A stretch of DNA of 7,483 nt from Arenicella sp. (GTDB lineage: Bacteria > Pseudomonadota > Gammaproteobacteria > Arenicellales > Arenicellaceae): contig JAESTB010000001.1 of the NCBI GenBank assembly GCA_016763815.1, forward strand, positions 1 through 7,483, written 5' to 3'. Shown here piece after piece: positions 6,624-7,483 of the stretch; the first letter of the stretch is position 1; each line of letters starts with the position of its first letter. Position numbers and translations under genes: made by a program. Below the pieces are notes generated by a model. That model saw only the letters and a program-made list of their open reading frames with translations, made no database searches and was not told where the DNA came from.

Positions 6624-6947
6624 AGGCATCTGCATGCCAGGGTTGCTTAAGCCACCTGTCAAGCCGGCCATTTTATCCTGCGATGTCTTCTCTACCTTTC
6701 GCACAGCATCATTTATAGCCGCCGCGACCAAATCCTCTAAAACTTCCTTATCATCAGCATCAGCGAATAGCTCTGGATCAATACTCACGCTTTTAACATC
6801 GTGACGACAATTCATTACTAAAGTCACCATGCCACCGCCAGACTCTCCAGTAACATCAATATTCGCAAGTTCTTCTTGCGCCTTTTGCATGTTTTCTTGC
6901 ATGGCTTGCGCCTGCTTCATTATATTGCCTAAGCCGCCTTTCATCAT
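6618..6947 (-). CDS. ybaB: Nucleoid-associated protein YbaB/EbfC
   Basis: Small dimeric DNA-binding protein that coats the nucleoid and influences compaction and gene expression. The 109-residue product is collinear with E. coli YbaB: a KGGLGNIMKQAQAMQENMQK start forming the first helix (3-22), the VTGESGGGMV turn (32-41), the IDPEL strand end (56-60), LEDLVAAAINDA in the second long helix (70-81) and a C-terminus ending in MPF. ATG at 6947 is preceded by AAGAGA at a spacing of 6; a second ATG follows at once and could also be used. The gene starts 63 bp after dnaX and precedes recR, the conserved order linking the clamp loader, nucleoid protein and recombination mediator. A GTTAA-TTACG-TTAAC inverted repeat lies in the dnaX-ybaB spacer at 6988-7002. 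Confidence 0.97.
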   Translation of the reverse strand: MMKGGLGNIMKQAQAMQENMQKAQEELANIDVTGESGGGMVTLVMNCRHDVKSVSIDPELFADADDKEVLEDLVAAAINDAVRKVEKTSQDKMAGLTGGLSNPGMQMPF

Positions 6948-7010
6948 GCTAATTCTCTTATCTGGCAGTGTTACCTACCGTATTGCTGTTAATTACGTTA
7001 ACCCGCGCTG

Positions 7011-7483
7011 TTACGCCGGCTTTATTGATTCTTCATTCAGAGTGGCGCCAAACTCATCGATAAACGCTTTTACGCCAGGGTCACTCTTAAAGTTCTCTTT
7101 GGTTTGTTCGAGCTGCTCGTAGCCCAATCTAGCCAGGCAACCAGCTGGGGTTTCCCGATCAGACTCTTCAACATCTAAGGTCACTATAGTTGCCTTATTG
7201 GTAATTAGCCGAATCGCTTGTTCAATATTATCTAACCGCCCTGGGCGAAGAAGGTGCTCTTGTAGCGGAGAGAGAGATAATACAATTTTGTCGTCACCGA
7301 GCTTTTCACAAGCACAGTTCATCGCTAGCTCTTTCGGGAACCCGGCCAAGTTGGTTTGCTCAACTAACTCTCCCCATTCGTTATTACCGGCCAGCGTAAT
7401 CGCTATGGCACTAGGTTGTGCCGCCGGAGCGGCTTGTGGTGCTGGAGCGGCTTGTGGTGCTGGAGCGGCTTGTGGTGCTGGAG
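7011..7483 (-). CDS. dnaX: DNA polymerase III tau subunit, C-terminal part (5' end outside window)
   Basis: Only the C-terminal 156 residues are present; the ATPase domains and any gamma frameshift site lie beyond the right edge. The frame stays open to 7483, so a start inside this stretch (for example TTG at 7349) is not the real one. The visible part begins with an Ala/Pro/Gln linker of APAPQA repeats. It then enters the tau-specific domain V (from NNEWGELVEQTNLAGFPKEL), which in E. coli binds the polymerase alpha subunit and couples the replisome. The ending LNEESIKPA parallels E. coli LDEESIRPI, which makes the identification firm. It leads the probable dnaX-ybaB-recR operon, with ybaB starting 63 bp downstream. 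The linker DNA is a perfect 18-bp tandem repeat. Confidence 0.93.
   Translation of the reverse strand, partial: PAPQAAPAPQAAPAPQAAPAAQPSAIAITLAGNNEWGELVEQTNLAGFPKELAMNCACEKLGDDKIVLSLSPLQEHLLRPGRLDNIEQAIRLITNKATIVTLDVEESDRETPAGCLARLGYEQLEQTKENFKSDPGVKAFIDEFGATLNEESIKPA
7426..7483. repeat. Perfect 18-bp tandem repeat in the dnaX linker
   Basis: Three identical copies of GGAGCGGCTTGTGGTGCT (7426-7443, 7444-7461, 7462-7479) are followed by GGAG of a fourth at the window edge. On the minus strand each encodes six residues of an Ala/Pro/Gln linker (APAPQA). Because the unit is a multiple of three, copy number can change without breaking the frame. The true copy number is not visible. Confidence 0.95.

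Noticed and set aside
6988..7002. Inverted repeat GTTAA-TTACG-TTAAC as a terminator between dnaX and ybaB
   Set aside because: The arms are only 5 bp and AT-rich with no following T-run, and the gene order suggests cotranscription. It is more likely chance.
6829..7122. 97-codon plus-strand frame across ybaB and dnaX
   Set aside because: Its Cys/Pro/Ser-rich product is antisense to two firmly identified genes and spans their spacer; there is no support for expression.
7011..7349. A 112-residue independent gene starting at TTG 7349
   Set aside because: The same frame is open to the window edge, and the upstream residues continue the DnaX linker and domain V, so this is the tail of dnaX.

Overview
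The window looks like chromosomal housekeeping DNA from a gammaproteobacterium. Three observations point there: the dnaX-ybaB-recR order, the smc-zipA pair, and a ZipA-type FtsZ anchor. A canonical SMC condensin in this position argues against the Enterobacterales/Vibrionales/Pasteurellales group, which uses MukBEF instead. A marine or environmental lineage fits, but the species cannot be named from the sequence.

Layout, right to left on the minus strand. The 3' part of dnaX (tau subunit of the DNA polymerase III clamp loader) enters from the right edge at 7483 and ends at 7011. Nucleoid-associated ybaB/ebfC (6947-6618) and recombination mediator recR (6541-5939) follow in the same direction with short gaps, so the three probably form one replication/repair operon. 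A 112-bp convergent spacer (5827-5938) holds a striking 22-bp tandem repeat array. It separates recR from a plus-strand gene for a PhyH-like Fe(II)/2-oxoglutarate dioxygenase (5068-5826). A 356-bp divergent intergenic region (4712-5067) carries a probable smc promoter, a weaker candidate for the dioxygenase, and three short inverted repeats. Minus-strand smc (4711-1202) and zipA (1182-49) then form a second operon for chromosome organisation and division. Only 48 bp lie beyond zipA, and no recognisable ligA start is present there.

The minus-strand genes share a theme: replisome assembly (DnaX), nucleoid coating (YbaB), repair of stalled or gapped replication (RecR), chromosome compaction (SMC) and Z-ring anchoring (ZipA). 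The dioxygenase is the only accessory-looking gene. It has its own orientation, an unknown substrate, and a lysine where the family normally has the 2-oxoglutarate-binding arginine.

No mobile element, CRISPR array, tRNA or rRNA was seen, and I found no convincing new multi-gene system. The items most worth a second look are the 22-bp array, the lysine substitution in the dioxygenase, the perfect 18-bp repeats in the dnaX linker, the divergent ZipA domain, and the smc upstream region.
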